Shown: positions 9,601-15,732 of the stretch, one piece after another
Numbering within the stretch: the first letter of the stretch is position 1
Layout of the letters: each line of letters begins with the position of its first letter
Source of the DNA: Chloroflexi bacterium UBA5177
GTDB lineage: Bacteria > Chloroflexota > UBA5177
DNA length: 18,221 nucleotides
Reading direction: 5' to 3'
Assembly (NCBI GenBank): GCA_002413265.1
Contig: DHWR01000306.1
Location: 1 to 18,221 of the forward strand
Translations under genes and position numbers: made by a program
Notes under the pieces: generated by a model
The model's database searches: none
What the model saw: only the letters and a program-made list of their open reading frames with translations
What the model was told of the DNA's origin: nothing

Positions 9601-11234
9601 GGATTGGTGACCTGCGCGAAGAGTTGTTGAAAGTAAGAGAAGAGGAGCTGGGGTCGATCCGAAAGTACAGCGATTGGCGTATCTGTCCCCATTGAGCCGT
9701 CCGGTTCCTTGCCGCCGACAGCCATCGGGGTAAGAATCAGTCGCAAGTCTTCGAGGGTATATCCCGACGCAATATGGAGCTGTCTCATGTCCGAAGGCTC
9801 GACGGCTCGATCGGCGGTCGACCGCGGGAGGTCCTCAAAGCGAATCGTCGCTTGTTTGCCGACATTCCCGTAGGGCCGCAGGCTAACGACGTCGCGCTTG
9901 GCCTCGTTATCGCTCAAAATGCGGCCGCGCTCGACGTCGACCAGAAGCATCTTGCCCGGCTTCAGACGCGACCTGGTCACGACATCCGCGTCCGGCACCG
10001 GCAACGCGCCCTCCTCCGAAGCAAGAATCACCCGCCCGTCACGAGTAACCGAATAACGAGCGGGGCGCAGACCGTTGCGGTCCAGCGTGGCGCCAACGCG
10101 GAGACCGTCCGAGAAAGCGATGCAGGCAGGACCGTCCCAAGGCGCCATGAAAGCGGACTCATGAGCGTAAAAGGCCCGTCGTTCCGAATCCATCCGATCG
10201 TCGTTTTCCCAGGCTTCGGGCACCATGGTCATGACTGCGTGAGGCAGGGAGCGTCCCGTTAATACGAGGGCCTCGAGGACGTTGTCGAAAGCCGACGAAT
10301 CGCTTCCCCCCGGCTGAACCACGGGGCCAAGGGCTTCGTGGCCCGGGGGGAAGAGAACGGCTTGCAGCTCTGGATCTCTAGCTCGCATCCAGTTGAGGTT
10401 TCCCCGCAAAGCATTGATCTCTCCGTTGTGCGCCACGTACCTATAAGGATGTGCGAGCGGCCAGCTGCCGAGAGTGTTCGTGCTGAATCGCGAGTGGACG
10501 AGTGCTATGGCGCTCGCAAGGTTGGGAGCGGTGAGGTCTGGGTAGAAGGCCGGCAGCTGGGGCCCCTGAAGCAGGCCCTTGTACACCAAGGTGGTGCTCG
10601 ACAGGCCGACTACGTAGCAACTGCCGGTGCCGATCTGTTCGGCTTCCCAGTGCAGCCTTCTACGGATGCGATAGAGCGCGCGCGCGAACTGCAGCTCATC
10701 GACGGTTTCGCGCTCCAGAAAGAACTGTCGAATGCAAGGCATTGAGTCGCGCGCGACCTTACCTATGCTTGCCGGCGCGACCGGCACGTCTCGCCAGCCA
10801 AGTAGTGGCTGGCCTTCCTCCGCGGCGATCCTTGCCAGCGAGTCTTCGAGAACGCTCCTGACTTCAGTGTCCGGAGAGAAGAATGCGGTCCCGACTGCAT
10901 AGCCGCCGTGCTCCGGTAGCTCGAAGCCGAGGGCGATGCAGCTCTCACAAAGGAAGGCGTGAGGTATCTGGAGCATGATGCCGGCACCGTCGCCGGTCAC
11001 GTAGTCACTGCCGGTTGCGCCGCGGTGCGCCAGGTTGCGAAGGATCAGCAGCGCCTCTTCGACGGTCTCGTGGGAGGCTCGTCCGTCGACACGAGCCACA
11101 AAGCCAAGGCCGCACGCGGCGTGATCGAATTCGGTGTCGTAGAGAGGGGGTTTGAGTTCCACGGTGCCGGCTGGGCCTCCGACACGCACAGCCTTGCCCC
11201 TGCTGGCTTCACAGCGCGGGACAGCGGCGGGCAC
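6666..11234 (-). CDS. gltB: Glutamate synthase [NADPH] large (alpha) subunit
   Basis: At 1522 aa this is a full-length GOGAT large subunit. It releases ammonia from glutamine, channels it to 2-oxoglutarate and makes two glutamates. The class II glutaminase domain starts at Cys41 (AACGLGF), which becomes the N-terminal nucleophile after propeptide removal, and runs to about 430. The FMN/2-oxoglutarate synthase domain spans about 830-1200, with SGFDGGTGASPL at 1057-1068 and a 3Fe-4S set C1135-x5-C1141-x4-C1146. The C-terminal GXGXG helix domain covers about 1265-1480. The start is uncertain: GTG at 11234 gives a 40-residue propeptide, whereas in-frame GTGs at 11189 (AGGGG upstream) and 11162 would give 25 or 16 residues, closer to usual. 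It is transcribed with gltD and divergently from amt. Confidence 0.96.
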   Translation of the reverse strand: MPAAVPRCEASRGKAVRVGGPAGTVELKPPLYDTEFDHAACGLGFVARVDGRASHETVEEALLILRNLAHRGATGSDYVTGDGAGIMLQIPHAFLCESCIALGFELPEHGGYAVGTAFFSPDTEVRSVLEDSLARIAAEEGQPLLGWRDVPVAPASIGKVARDSMPCIRQFFLERETVDELQFARALYRIRRRLHWEAEQIGTGSCYVVGLSSTTLVYKGLLQGPQLPAFYPDLTAPNLASAIALVHSRFSTNTLGSWPLAHPYRYVAHNGEINALRGNLNWMRARDPELQAVLFPPGHEALGPVVQPGGSDSSAFDNVLEALVLTGRSLPHAVMTMVPEAWENDDRMDSERRAFYAHESAFMAPWDGPACIAFSDGLRVGATLDRNGLRPARYSVTRDGRVILASEEGALPVPDADVVTRSRLKPGKMLLVDVERGRILSDNEAKRDVVSLRPYGNVGKQATIRFEDLPRSTADRAVEPSDMRQLHIASGYTLEDLRLILTPMAVGGKEPDGSMGTDTPIAVLSDRPQLLFSYFQQLFAQVTNPPIDPLRESLVMSLRTALGSSPALQDIGEPSRIELDMPFLTTEDLANVRENRYRSLRSVTLSTLFSVDKDSDAMEAATERLRSEACEAASRGVAILILSDRGIDAEHAAIPSLLATSSVHHALIEAGLRTTTSLVIESAEPREVHHMALLIGFGATAVVPWLALDTVTMLAESGQLEGVHGTNALAKYRAALSAGLLKVISRMGISTLGSYCGAQIFEAIGLSSEVIDRHFTGVPSRMGGLDLEDIAGETLARHATAFASAEPGHRGLDVGGDYQLRDGGETHAWNPATIVTLQRAVRTGQFETFEEFAAQADAESAGRTLRGLFEFQRRPIPLEEVEPEVEIVKRFVTGAMSHGSLSREAHETLALAMNSIGGRSNTGEGGENPERFTDGRRSAIKQVASGRFGVTAHYLVNADVHQIKMAQGSKPGEGGQLPGHKVTEEIAGLRYSTPGVGLISPPPHHDIYSIEDLAQLIHDLRCVNPAASVSVKLVSEVGVGTVAAGVVKAKADHITISGFDGGTGASPLSSIKHAGLPWELGLAETQQVLVANALRSRVRLQVDGGLKTGRDVVIAALLGADEFAFSTSPLVSAGCIMMRVCHLNTCPVGIATQDPVLRERFAGKPEHVINYFFFVARQVRALMAELGFRCFDEMIGKSDVLTANAACGGEKGSRLDLSPLMWTPKLGAARRHSEKQQHDSQRAFDDHLIQASSRALAEGTRVKIGTTSGPVSISNTDRTIGARLSGEIARRFGGEGLPDDTIQVFLTGKAGQSFGAWGAAGLTLVLEGLTNDYAGKGLSGARLIVAPPADAGYLAERSIVTGNVALYGATSGEAYFRGVAGERFAVRNSGASAVVEGVGDHGCEYMTGGTVVVLGPTGRNFAAGMSGGTAFVLDEREQFDSLCNSDMVGLEDVDQEDDERLLRHLIAEHHRCTRSSIAGRVLAHWHEYLPRFVKVMPHDLKRVLAERETNREDEEPDLREAV

Positions 11235-11514
11235 GTGTGCTTCCGTGCTGCCCGAATGAAGGAGGTACCGGCAGGCAGCGACAGTCTCCCGGGACCCCGA
11301 GCTATTGATTCACAGTACTAACCGAGCAAAACCCCCCATAGCGGCAAAGGTGCACTGAGTGCTGGGGCGGGGTGTGGACAGTATGACTACACCAACTCAT
11401 TCCTTATGCACACAGCACAAAACATCGTCAAAGGATTTGGTCGCTCTGCTCTAGAGCAGGTGGTTGCAGCGTCCTTACGATGCACAGCAGATACCTATTT
11501 GGAACGGAGTGCAC
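11235..11514. promoter_or_regulatory. gltBD-amt divergent regulatory region
   Basis: This 280 bp gap holds no gene I can support. It must carry the promoters for gltBD (leftward) and amt (rightward), two nitrogen-responsive units in most bacteria. Visible elements are GCACTGAGTGC at 11352-11362 (an 11-bp palindrome with one central base), a 14-bp perfect palindrome at 11446-11459, and two similar TGCACA-type direct repeats near 11408 and 11481. CGGAG five bases before the amt ATG is its ribosome binding site. I found no clear GlnR box, NtrC site or sigma54 GG-N10-GC promoter. No -35/-10 pair is convincing in either direction. Confidence 0.6.
11446..11459. repeat. 14-bp perfect palindrome upstream of amt
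   Basis: CTGCTCTAGAGCAG is identical on both strands and lies 56 bp before the amt start codon, in the shared gltB-amt control region. Its size and position suit a dimeric regulator's operator. One such palindrome is expected by chance in roughly every 16 kb, so location rather than rarity is the argument. Confidence 0.4.
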
Positions 11515-12735
11515 ATGAGTTCTGGAGACACTGCTTGGGTGCTGGGCGCGACGGCCCTTGTGATGCTCATGACCCCGGCCCTCGGCTTTTTTTATGGTGG
11601 CCTGGTTCGCGAGAAGAACGTTCTCGCGACCATCATGCAGAGCTTCTTCATCCTGTGTCTGATCAGCGTGCAGTGGGTGCTGTTCGGGTACTCGCTTGCC
11701 TTTGGACCGGACCACGGCCATCTAATCGGTGGCCTGGACTGGTTTGGGTTGAACGGGGTCGGGCTAACTCCCAACAAGGCTTACGCCCCGACGATTCCAG
11801 CGCAGGCCTTCATGGCGTTTCAGATGATGTTCGCGGTAATCACGCCGGCGATCATCACCGGAGGTTTCGCCGAGCGGAAGAGGTTCAAGGCTTTCGTGCT
11901 CTTCTCGCTTCTGTGGGCGACGTTCATCTACGATCCCCTCGCGCACTGGGTGTGGGGAGTAAACGGCTGGATCCGAAACCTCGGAGCGCTCGACTTTGCC
12001 GGCGGCACGGTCGTCCACATATCGTCCGGTACGGCGGCCTTGGTTGCTGCCCTGATGCTTGGGCGCCGGCTCACGGTTGGACATCAGGCAACCGAGCCGC
12101 ACGACGCCACCAAGACGATTTTGGGAGCATCGCTCCTCTGGTTCGGCTGGTTTGGCTTCAATGCCGGCAGTGCCTTGGCGGCAAATGGTCTGGCGGTGAG
12201 CGCCTTCGTGGTGACGAATACCGCGACAGCCATGGCGGGTTTGACCTGGATGACGCTTTCGTGGGTGTATCACAAACAGCCGAGCGTCCTCGGCGTGGCC
12301 GCGGGTGCCGTGGCGGGCCTGGTAGCCATCACCCCTGCTTCTGGCTTCGTCGATCCCATGGGCGCGCTCTTGATTGGTGTCGGCGCGGGTGCCGCGTGCT
12401 TTGGCGCCGCCCAGCTGAAGCCATGGCTGAAGGTGGATGACACGCTCGATGTGTTCGCCGTCCACGGCGTGGGCGGCATGTGGGGTGCTCTGGCGACCGG
12501 CCTCTTCGCCACGGTAGCCGTGAACAGCGCCGGCAACAACGGCGCCTTCTTCGGCAACCCCCATCAGCTTCTAGTTCAGGCCATCGCTGTGGTGGCCACG
12601 GTTGCCTTCTCAGGCGCCGGTACCTTTGTAATCCTCAAGGTCGTAGACGTTCTCGTCGGTCTGCGTGTCCATCCCGAGGAGGAGCTCGTGGGTCTGGACC
12701 GCTCTCAGCACGGCGAACTCGCATATCAGCACTGA
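11515..12735 (+). CDS. amt: Ammonium channel/transporter (Amt/Mep/Rh family)
   Basis: This 406-aa trimeric inner-membrane channel has about eleven transmembrane helices. The ATG at 11515 gives the family start MSSGDTAWVLGATALVML and has CGGAG just upstream; the open frame continues to 11464 but adds atypical residues. Signatures are FFYGGLVR at 25-32, FQMMFAVITPAIITGGFAER at 102-121, the twin pore histidines His168 (GGTVVHISSG) and His317 (VFAVHGVGGMWG), and the periplasmic gate Phe106. The cytosolic tail (EEELVGLDRSQHGELAY) matches the conserved C-terminal region that couples subunits and receives PII proteins. No glnK lies beside it in this window; a 43-codon microprotein gene follows by 21 bp. 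Together with the divergent gltBD it points to ammonium uptake and assimilation. Confidence 0.97.
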   Translation: MSSGDTAWVLGATALVMLMTPALGFFYGGLVREKNVLATIMQSFFILCLISVQWVLFGYSLAFGPDHGHLIGGLDWFGLNGVGLTPNKAYAPTIPAQAFMAFQMMFAVITPAIITGGFAERKRFKAFVLFSLLWATFIYDPLAHWVWGVNGWIRNLGALDFAGGTVVHISSGTAALVAALMLGRRLTVGHQATEPHDATKTILGASLLWFGWFGFNAGSALAANGLAVSAFVVTNTATAMAGLTWMTLSWVYHKQPSVLGVAAGAVAGLVAITPASGFVDPMGALLIGVGAGAACFGAAQLKPWLKVDDTLDVFAVHGVGGMWGALATGLFATVAVNSAGNNGAFFGNPHQLLVQAIAVVATVAFSGAGTFVILKVVDVLVGLRVHPEEELVGLDRSQHGELAYQH

Positions 12736-12756
12736 AAGAAAGAAGGAGACTTTATC

Positions 12757-12888
12757 GTGACGCTTACCATCGCAGCCGCAGCCCTCTTCTTCCTCCACGT
12801 CATGGCATGGATCATCATTCCTGACTCCGAAGGTGAGTCGGTCAAGGAACTGGCAGGCGCAAGAGCACCTGCGACCCAGACTACCTAG
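12757..12888 (+). CDS. 43-aa single-span membrane microprotein behind amt
   Basis: A short frame with a GTG start sits seven bases after AAGGAGA, one of the best Shine-Dalgarno sequences in the window, and ends at TAG 12886-12888. The product has one hydrophobic helix (residues ~4-22, AAAALFFLHVMAWIII) and a polar tail of about 21 residues rich in Ser, Glu, Lys, Ala and Thr. The gap to the amt stop is 21 bp and no promoter is evident between them, so it should be cotranscribed with amt. I do not recognise the family. Small single-span proteins next to transporters (KdpF with KdpABC, for example) often bind and stabilise the larger partner, and a similar role with Amt is my inference. The ribosome binding site, hydrophobic segment and operon position support a real gene. 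Confidence 0.65.
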   Translation: MTLTIAAAALFFLHVMAWIIIPDSEGESVKELAGARAPATQTT

Positions 12889-12905
12889 CTAGACCAGAAT
12901 CGCGA

Positions 12906-12963
12906 GTCCCCCGTTTTGACGGAATGCCGGCCGCTTGGCTATGCTTCGGTTCGAACGGGGGAC
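12906..12963. repeat. perfect 10-bp inverted repeat flanking a promoter
   Basis: GTCCCCCGTT at 12906-12915 is the exact reverse complement of AACGGGGGAC at 12954-12963, 48 bp apart from arm to arm. The left arm abuts the -35 box and the right arm covers the expected transcription start and the Shine-Dalgarno. The arms could bind two dimers or half-sites of a regulator. A transcript reading through from amt could fold them into a hairpin hiding the ribosome binding site. Confidence 0.5.
12916..12945 (+). promoter_or_regulatory. sigma70-type promoter for the two-repeat protein gene
   Basis: TTGACG (12916-12921) and TATGCT (12940-12945) are separated by 18 bp and match the vegetative -35 and -10 consensus at five of six and four of six positions. 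Transcription would start near 12952, giving a ~20-base leader with GGGGGA and then the ATG at 12972. It is the clearest promoter in the window. Confidence 0.65.
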
Positions 12964-12971
12964 ATGCACAC

Positions 12972-13493
12972 ATGCAGCACGAGCAGCCGCGCGCTCCTCA
13001 TCTCCTGCCGTACGAGGGGCTGCTGCGAGCCATCGGAGACCACGTCGATTCCATGGGTGGGAAAAACCTGCTCATCATAGATACCGGCGACGGCTTTAGT
13101 ATTCGCTTCAGCCGTGGGGGTCTGGGAGAGACCGACCACGTTGAGTTCTCGTATCGGGGACTGGCCGAGCAGGAAACTCTTCAGCTCGCGAACCGGCAAC
13201 CGAAGCCGCACGCGGCGAAAGATGCCCCGCCTGCTCGCGGAACGGGCTACCAGGATTTCTTGAGGGCCTTTGGGGCCCAGCTAGAGTCGGACGAGCAGTT
13301 TCTTGTGCTGCTCGACGAACAGCCGGCCGGCTTCATCATGTCGTACATATATATGGACCCCGAAAGGGCTTTGTTTCCACACAAAACGATGGCCACCTTG
13401 TCGCAGTCAGACGTTGAACGGCTCCGCGAAGAGGGCTTTTCGCGACGCAGAGCGGAGGGCAAAGGTCCTCGCTGGAAACGTTTCCTGGGCTAG
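12972..13493 (+). CDS. Unrecognised 173-aa protein built of two similar repeats
   Basis: I cannot place this protein in a family. The ATG at 12972 follows GGGGGA by nine bases and lies just after a good promoter; an upstream in-frame ATG at 12924 would fall between the -35 and -10 boxes and is rejected. Reading the product against itself shows two copies of one unit: Y14-E-G-LLRAIG followed by LLIID and F42 aligns with Y93-Q-D-FLRAFG followed by LVLLD and F121, at an offset of 78-79 residues with a one-residue gap. Each unit looks like a helix, then two or three strands, then a helix, joined by a Pro/Lys/Ala-rich linker (~77-90). The tail is strongly basic (RRRAEGKGPRWKR). There is no signal peptide, membrane span or cysteine. 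It is cytoplasmic, perhaps nucleic-acid or protein binding, but this is speculation. Confidence 0.75.
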   Translation: MQHEQPRAPHLLPYEGLLRAIGDHVDSMGGKNLLIIDTGDGFSIRFSRGGLGETDHVEFSYRGLAEQETLQLANRQPKPHAAKDAPPARGTGYQDFLRAFGAQLESDEQFLVLLDEQPAGFIMSYIYMDPERALFPHKTMATLSQSDVERLREEGFSRRRAEGKGPRWKRFLG

Positions 13494-13501
13494 AATCGGG
13501 G

Positions 13502-13539
13502 CAGGACGCGCCTGCGCCGGCAGCGCTTGGCGACGCCTG
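13502..13539 (+). terminator. GC-rich stem-loop cluster after the two-repeat gene
   Basis: Nine bases past the stop codon, CAGG-a-CGCGCC can pair with GGCG-a-CGCCTG (two single-A bulges), enclosing a smaller hairpin CTGC-GCCG-GCAG. No T run follows, as is common for terminators in GC-rich actinobacteria. It could end the upstream gene before the two-component operon. Confidence 0.35.
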
Positions 13540-13641
13540 GTTGCGTGCGTTTCGACATCGTTGGGTTGCGGGCCCCCCATCATTTTCCAATCTCAAATCG
13601 GTACAGTGAGCTTGACGTGATGGGCCAGCGGAGGCATTGAG
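13540..13641 (+). promoter_or_regulatory. leader of the two-component operon with GGAGG Shine-Dalgarno and a 6-codon mini-ORF
   Basis: A TACAGT -10 candidate lies at 13602-13607, but its -35 is poor. GGAGG at 13630-13634 is seven bases before the CTG start at 13642. An ATG at 13620 opens a six-codon frame that stops at 13638-13640, one base before that CTG, so ribosomes ending there could restart on the regulator. Confidence 0.45.
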
Positions 13642-14316
13642 CTGCACATTCTGGTTGTCGAAGATGAGCGCCGTCTCGGGGTGCTGGTAAAACGAGTGCT
13701 CACGGAGGAACGGCACGCCGTCGACCTGGTTCACGAGGGAAATGAGGGTTTCGACCTCGCGTCGAGTGACACCTACGATCTCATCGTTCTCGACGTCATG
13801 CTGCCGGGAATGGATGGCTTTGAGATATGCAGGCAGCTTCGGGAAGACGAGGTGAATACGCCGGTTCTGATGCTGACCGCCAGAGACGCGGTTCAAGACC
13901 GGGTGGCGGGTTTGAATGTCGGAGCTGACGACTACCTGGTGAAGCCCTTCGCCATGGAAGAGTTCCTGGCTCGGGTGAACGCACTGCTGCGGCGGCGAGA
14001 GCACAGTATGGTGATGTCGAGCGAGCTTCGCGTGGGCGACCTCGTTCTCGATCTTGTCCGTCATGAGGTGCGTAGGGCTGAGCGCATGATCGAGCTCACC
14101 GCAAAGGAGTTCGCTCTTCTCGAGTATCTAATGCGCAATCCCGGGCAGGTGCTTACGCGAACGCAGATAACGGACCGCGTTTGGCGATACGATCTCGATG
14201 CCTTGTCCAACGTCGTAGACACCTACATTCACTACCTACGAGACAAGATCGATCGAGGGTTTGCGCACAGTCTAATTAAGACGGTGCGCGGTGTCGGCTA
14301 CAAAATCGAGGCATAA
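13642..14316 (+). CDS. OmpR/PhoB-family DNA-binding response regulator, probable CTG start
   Basis: At 224 aa, it has a receiver domain (1-~115) with the acidic pocket Glu7/Asp8, phosphoacceptor Asp51 (LIVLDVMLPGMDG), Thr79 and Lys101 (VKPF). A winged helix-turn-helix follows from about 125 (LTAKEFALLEYLMRNPGQVLT, then VDTYIHYLRDKI and IKTVRGVGYKIE). It is activated by its kinase and binds promoter DNA. An in-frame TGA at 13618-13620 closes the frame upstream, and no ATG, GTG or TTG lies between it and the receiver's first strand. The first GTG (13681) would delete that strand and the acidic pocket. CTG at 13642 gives the standard start MHILVVEDE with GGAGG seven bases before it; ATT at 13636 is too close to the Shine-Dalgarno. 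The kinase gene follows after 2 bp. Confidence 0.93.
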   Translation: MHILVVEDERRLGVLVKRVLTEERHAVDLVHEGNEGFDLASSDTYDLIVLDVMLPGMDGFEICRQLREDEVNTPVLMLTARDAVQDRVAGLNVGADDYLVKPFAMEEFLARVNALLRRREHSMVMSSELRVGDLVLDLVRHEVRRAERMIELTAKEFALLEYLMRNPGQVLTRTQITDRVWRYDLDALSNVVDTYIHYLRDKIDRGFAHSLIKTVRGVGYKIEA

Positions 14317-14318
14317 CC

Positions 14319-15689
14319 GTGTTACGACGCTGGACGCTTGGCCGGCGGCCTTCGGTCGATCCTTCTACAGCAATTTTTACCAGCATTCGCTGGAAGCTGA
14401 CTGCCTGGTACACAGGAGTACTGGGTGCCACCCTGCTCGTCATGGGGGTCGTCCTCTACCTCGGAGAGCAACAAAGTCTCCTCGGGCCTGTAGACAATGG
14501 TTTGCGTACGGCAGCTCAGAATCTCCAGCTTTACTGGCAGAGCGACCCGTCAGACACCTGTCAGCGAGCGGACCCGTCAATCACGGGAGGCGCTTTGTTC
14601 TGGGCATGCTTCGATGCTCGGGGCAGGCTCGCCGGGCAAAATCCATTCACCTCCACCGTACCGTCATTTCTGGACGTGTCAGCGGCGCGAGGCGCGATAC
14701 ACAACGGGTCAGCCACGGACACCGTCGACAGTGAGACGGCGCTCAAATCGCTTCGAATCTACGCGCTACGCTTCACAACCGTTGCCGGCACTACCGGCGT
14801 CATCGAGGTAGGCACGCCCGTCGGTGACCGGGTCCAAGCGCTCCAGCAACTCCTCTTCCTTTTGATCGTCTGCGGCTCTCTGGGGCTGCTGTTCGCTGCA
14901 GTTAGCGGCATATTCCTGGCCGCGCGCTCCCTGGCTCCGGTTCGGCTCGCCTACGTGCGGCAGCGAGACTTCGTTGCCAACGCGTCGCATGAGCTTCGAA
15001 CGCCTCTCACCATGGTTCGAGCTGATGCAGAGGTGCTGTTGAGAGATCGAGGGCATTTGAATGAGGACCAGGCGGCACTGCTTGAAGACGTGGTTCTGGA
15101 GGCCTCTCACATGGCGGCACTGGCGAATAAGATGCTCGATCTGGCACGACTAGATGCGGGCCAGCTTCACCTCGAACAGGAAGTGATAGACCTGACGAGC
15201 CTGGCTCGGGACATTGCGCGTCGAGCAGAGGCACTGGCTCGCGAACAGGATGTTCAGCTGCGAGTAGCTGACGGCAATGCGGTGCTGGTCGTCGGCGATC
15301 CAATACTGCTGGAGCATCTGGTTATGATCCTGGTGGACAATGCCATCAAATACAACCGGCCACGTGGAGAAGTGTTCCTCTCGACTCGGGCGACAGACGA
15401 TGAAGCCGTCCTCGAGGTGCGTGACACGGGAATTGGCATAGACGCCGAGCACCTTCCGCATCTTGGCGAGCGCTTCTACCGAATCGACAAGGCGAGGTCG
15501 CGGGAGGCAGGGGGCGCGGGCCTCGGCCTTTCCATCGTGCGAGGAGTCGCCGATATGCATAAAGGTACGTTCCAGATCGAGAGCGAGCCTGGGGGCGGCA
15601 CGACGGCGGTGTTGCGGCTCCCTCTGCTGAAGTCGAACGTGGTGAGCCCCGATGAAACTGCCCGTCCCACGGCGGAAAGAGCGTCTTAA
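14319..15689 (+). CDS. Two-component sensor histidine kinase (partner of the OmpR-type regulator)
   Basis: This is a 456-aa inner-membrane kinase. TM1 is at ~32-48, an outside domain of ~125 residues lies between 49 and 175, and TM2 is at ~177-200. The DHp phosphoacceptor is His224 (NASHELRTPL). The ATPase domain has the N box around Asn341 (HLVMILVDNAIKYN), DTGIGI (369-374), the F box GERFYRI and the G2 box GAGLGLS (~400-406). Only about 24 residues lie between TM2 and His224, too few for a full HAMP; the SLAPVRLAYVRQRDFV linker is the short form seen in many HAMP-less kinases. The outside domain holds just two cysteines, Cys81 and Cys97, which may form a disulfide. The start is GTG, 2 bp past the regulator's stop. 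The signal is unknown. Confidence 0.95.
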   Translation: MLRRWTLGRRPSVDPSTAIFTSIRWKLTAWYTGVLGATLLVMGVVLYLGEQQSLLGPVDNGLRTAAQNLQLYWQSDPSDTCQRADPSITGGALFWACFDARGRLAGQNPFTSTVPSFLDVSAARGAIHNGSATDTVDSETALKSLRIYALRFTTVAGTTGVIEVGTPVGDRVQALQQLLFLLIVCGSLGLLFAAVSGIFLAARSLAPVRLAYVRQRDFVANASHELRTPLTMVRADAEVLLRDRGHLNEDQAALLEDVVLEASHMAALANKMLDLARLDAGQLHLEQEVIDLTSLARDIARRAEALAREQDVQLRVADGNAVLVVGDPILLEHLVMILVDNAIKYNRPRGEVFLSTRATDDEAVLEVRDTGIGIDAEHLPHLGERFYRIDKARSREAGGAGLGLSIVRGVADMHKGTFQIESEPGGGTTAVLRLPLLKSNVVSPDETARPTAERAS

Positions 15690-15709
15690 CCTCGGAGCGG
15701 AGAACTCGC

Positions 15710-15725
15710 GTCGCGCTAACGCGAC
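15710..15725. terminator. small bidirectional hairpin between convergent genes
   Basis: GTCGCG (15710-15715) and CGCGAC (15720-15725) form a perfect 6-bp stem with a CTAA loop in the 43 bp between the kinase and the DUF1360 gene. There is no T tract on either strand, so it is only a possible terminator for either side. Confidence 0.35.
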
Positions 15726-15732
15726 AACCGGA

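Noticed and set aside
11350..11364. NtrC-type TGCAC site
   Set aside because: The TGCAC-N5-GTGCA geometry is not met; only an 11-bp palindrome is present.
11461..11472. TTGCA as a sigma54 -12 element before amt
   Set aside because: The required GG ten bases before the GC is absent.
11406..12440. 344-aa open frame overlapping amt in another frame
   Set aside because: Amt is unmistakable in its own frame; the overlapping translation is Arg/Gly/Trp-rich and lacks any domain.
12948..12956. GGTTCGAAC, resembling a tRNA T-loop
   Set aside because: No matching acceptor, D or anticodon arms surround it and no CCA end follows; it lies between the -10 box and the Shine-Dalgarno of the downstream gene.
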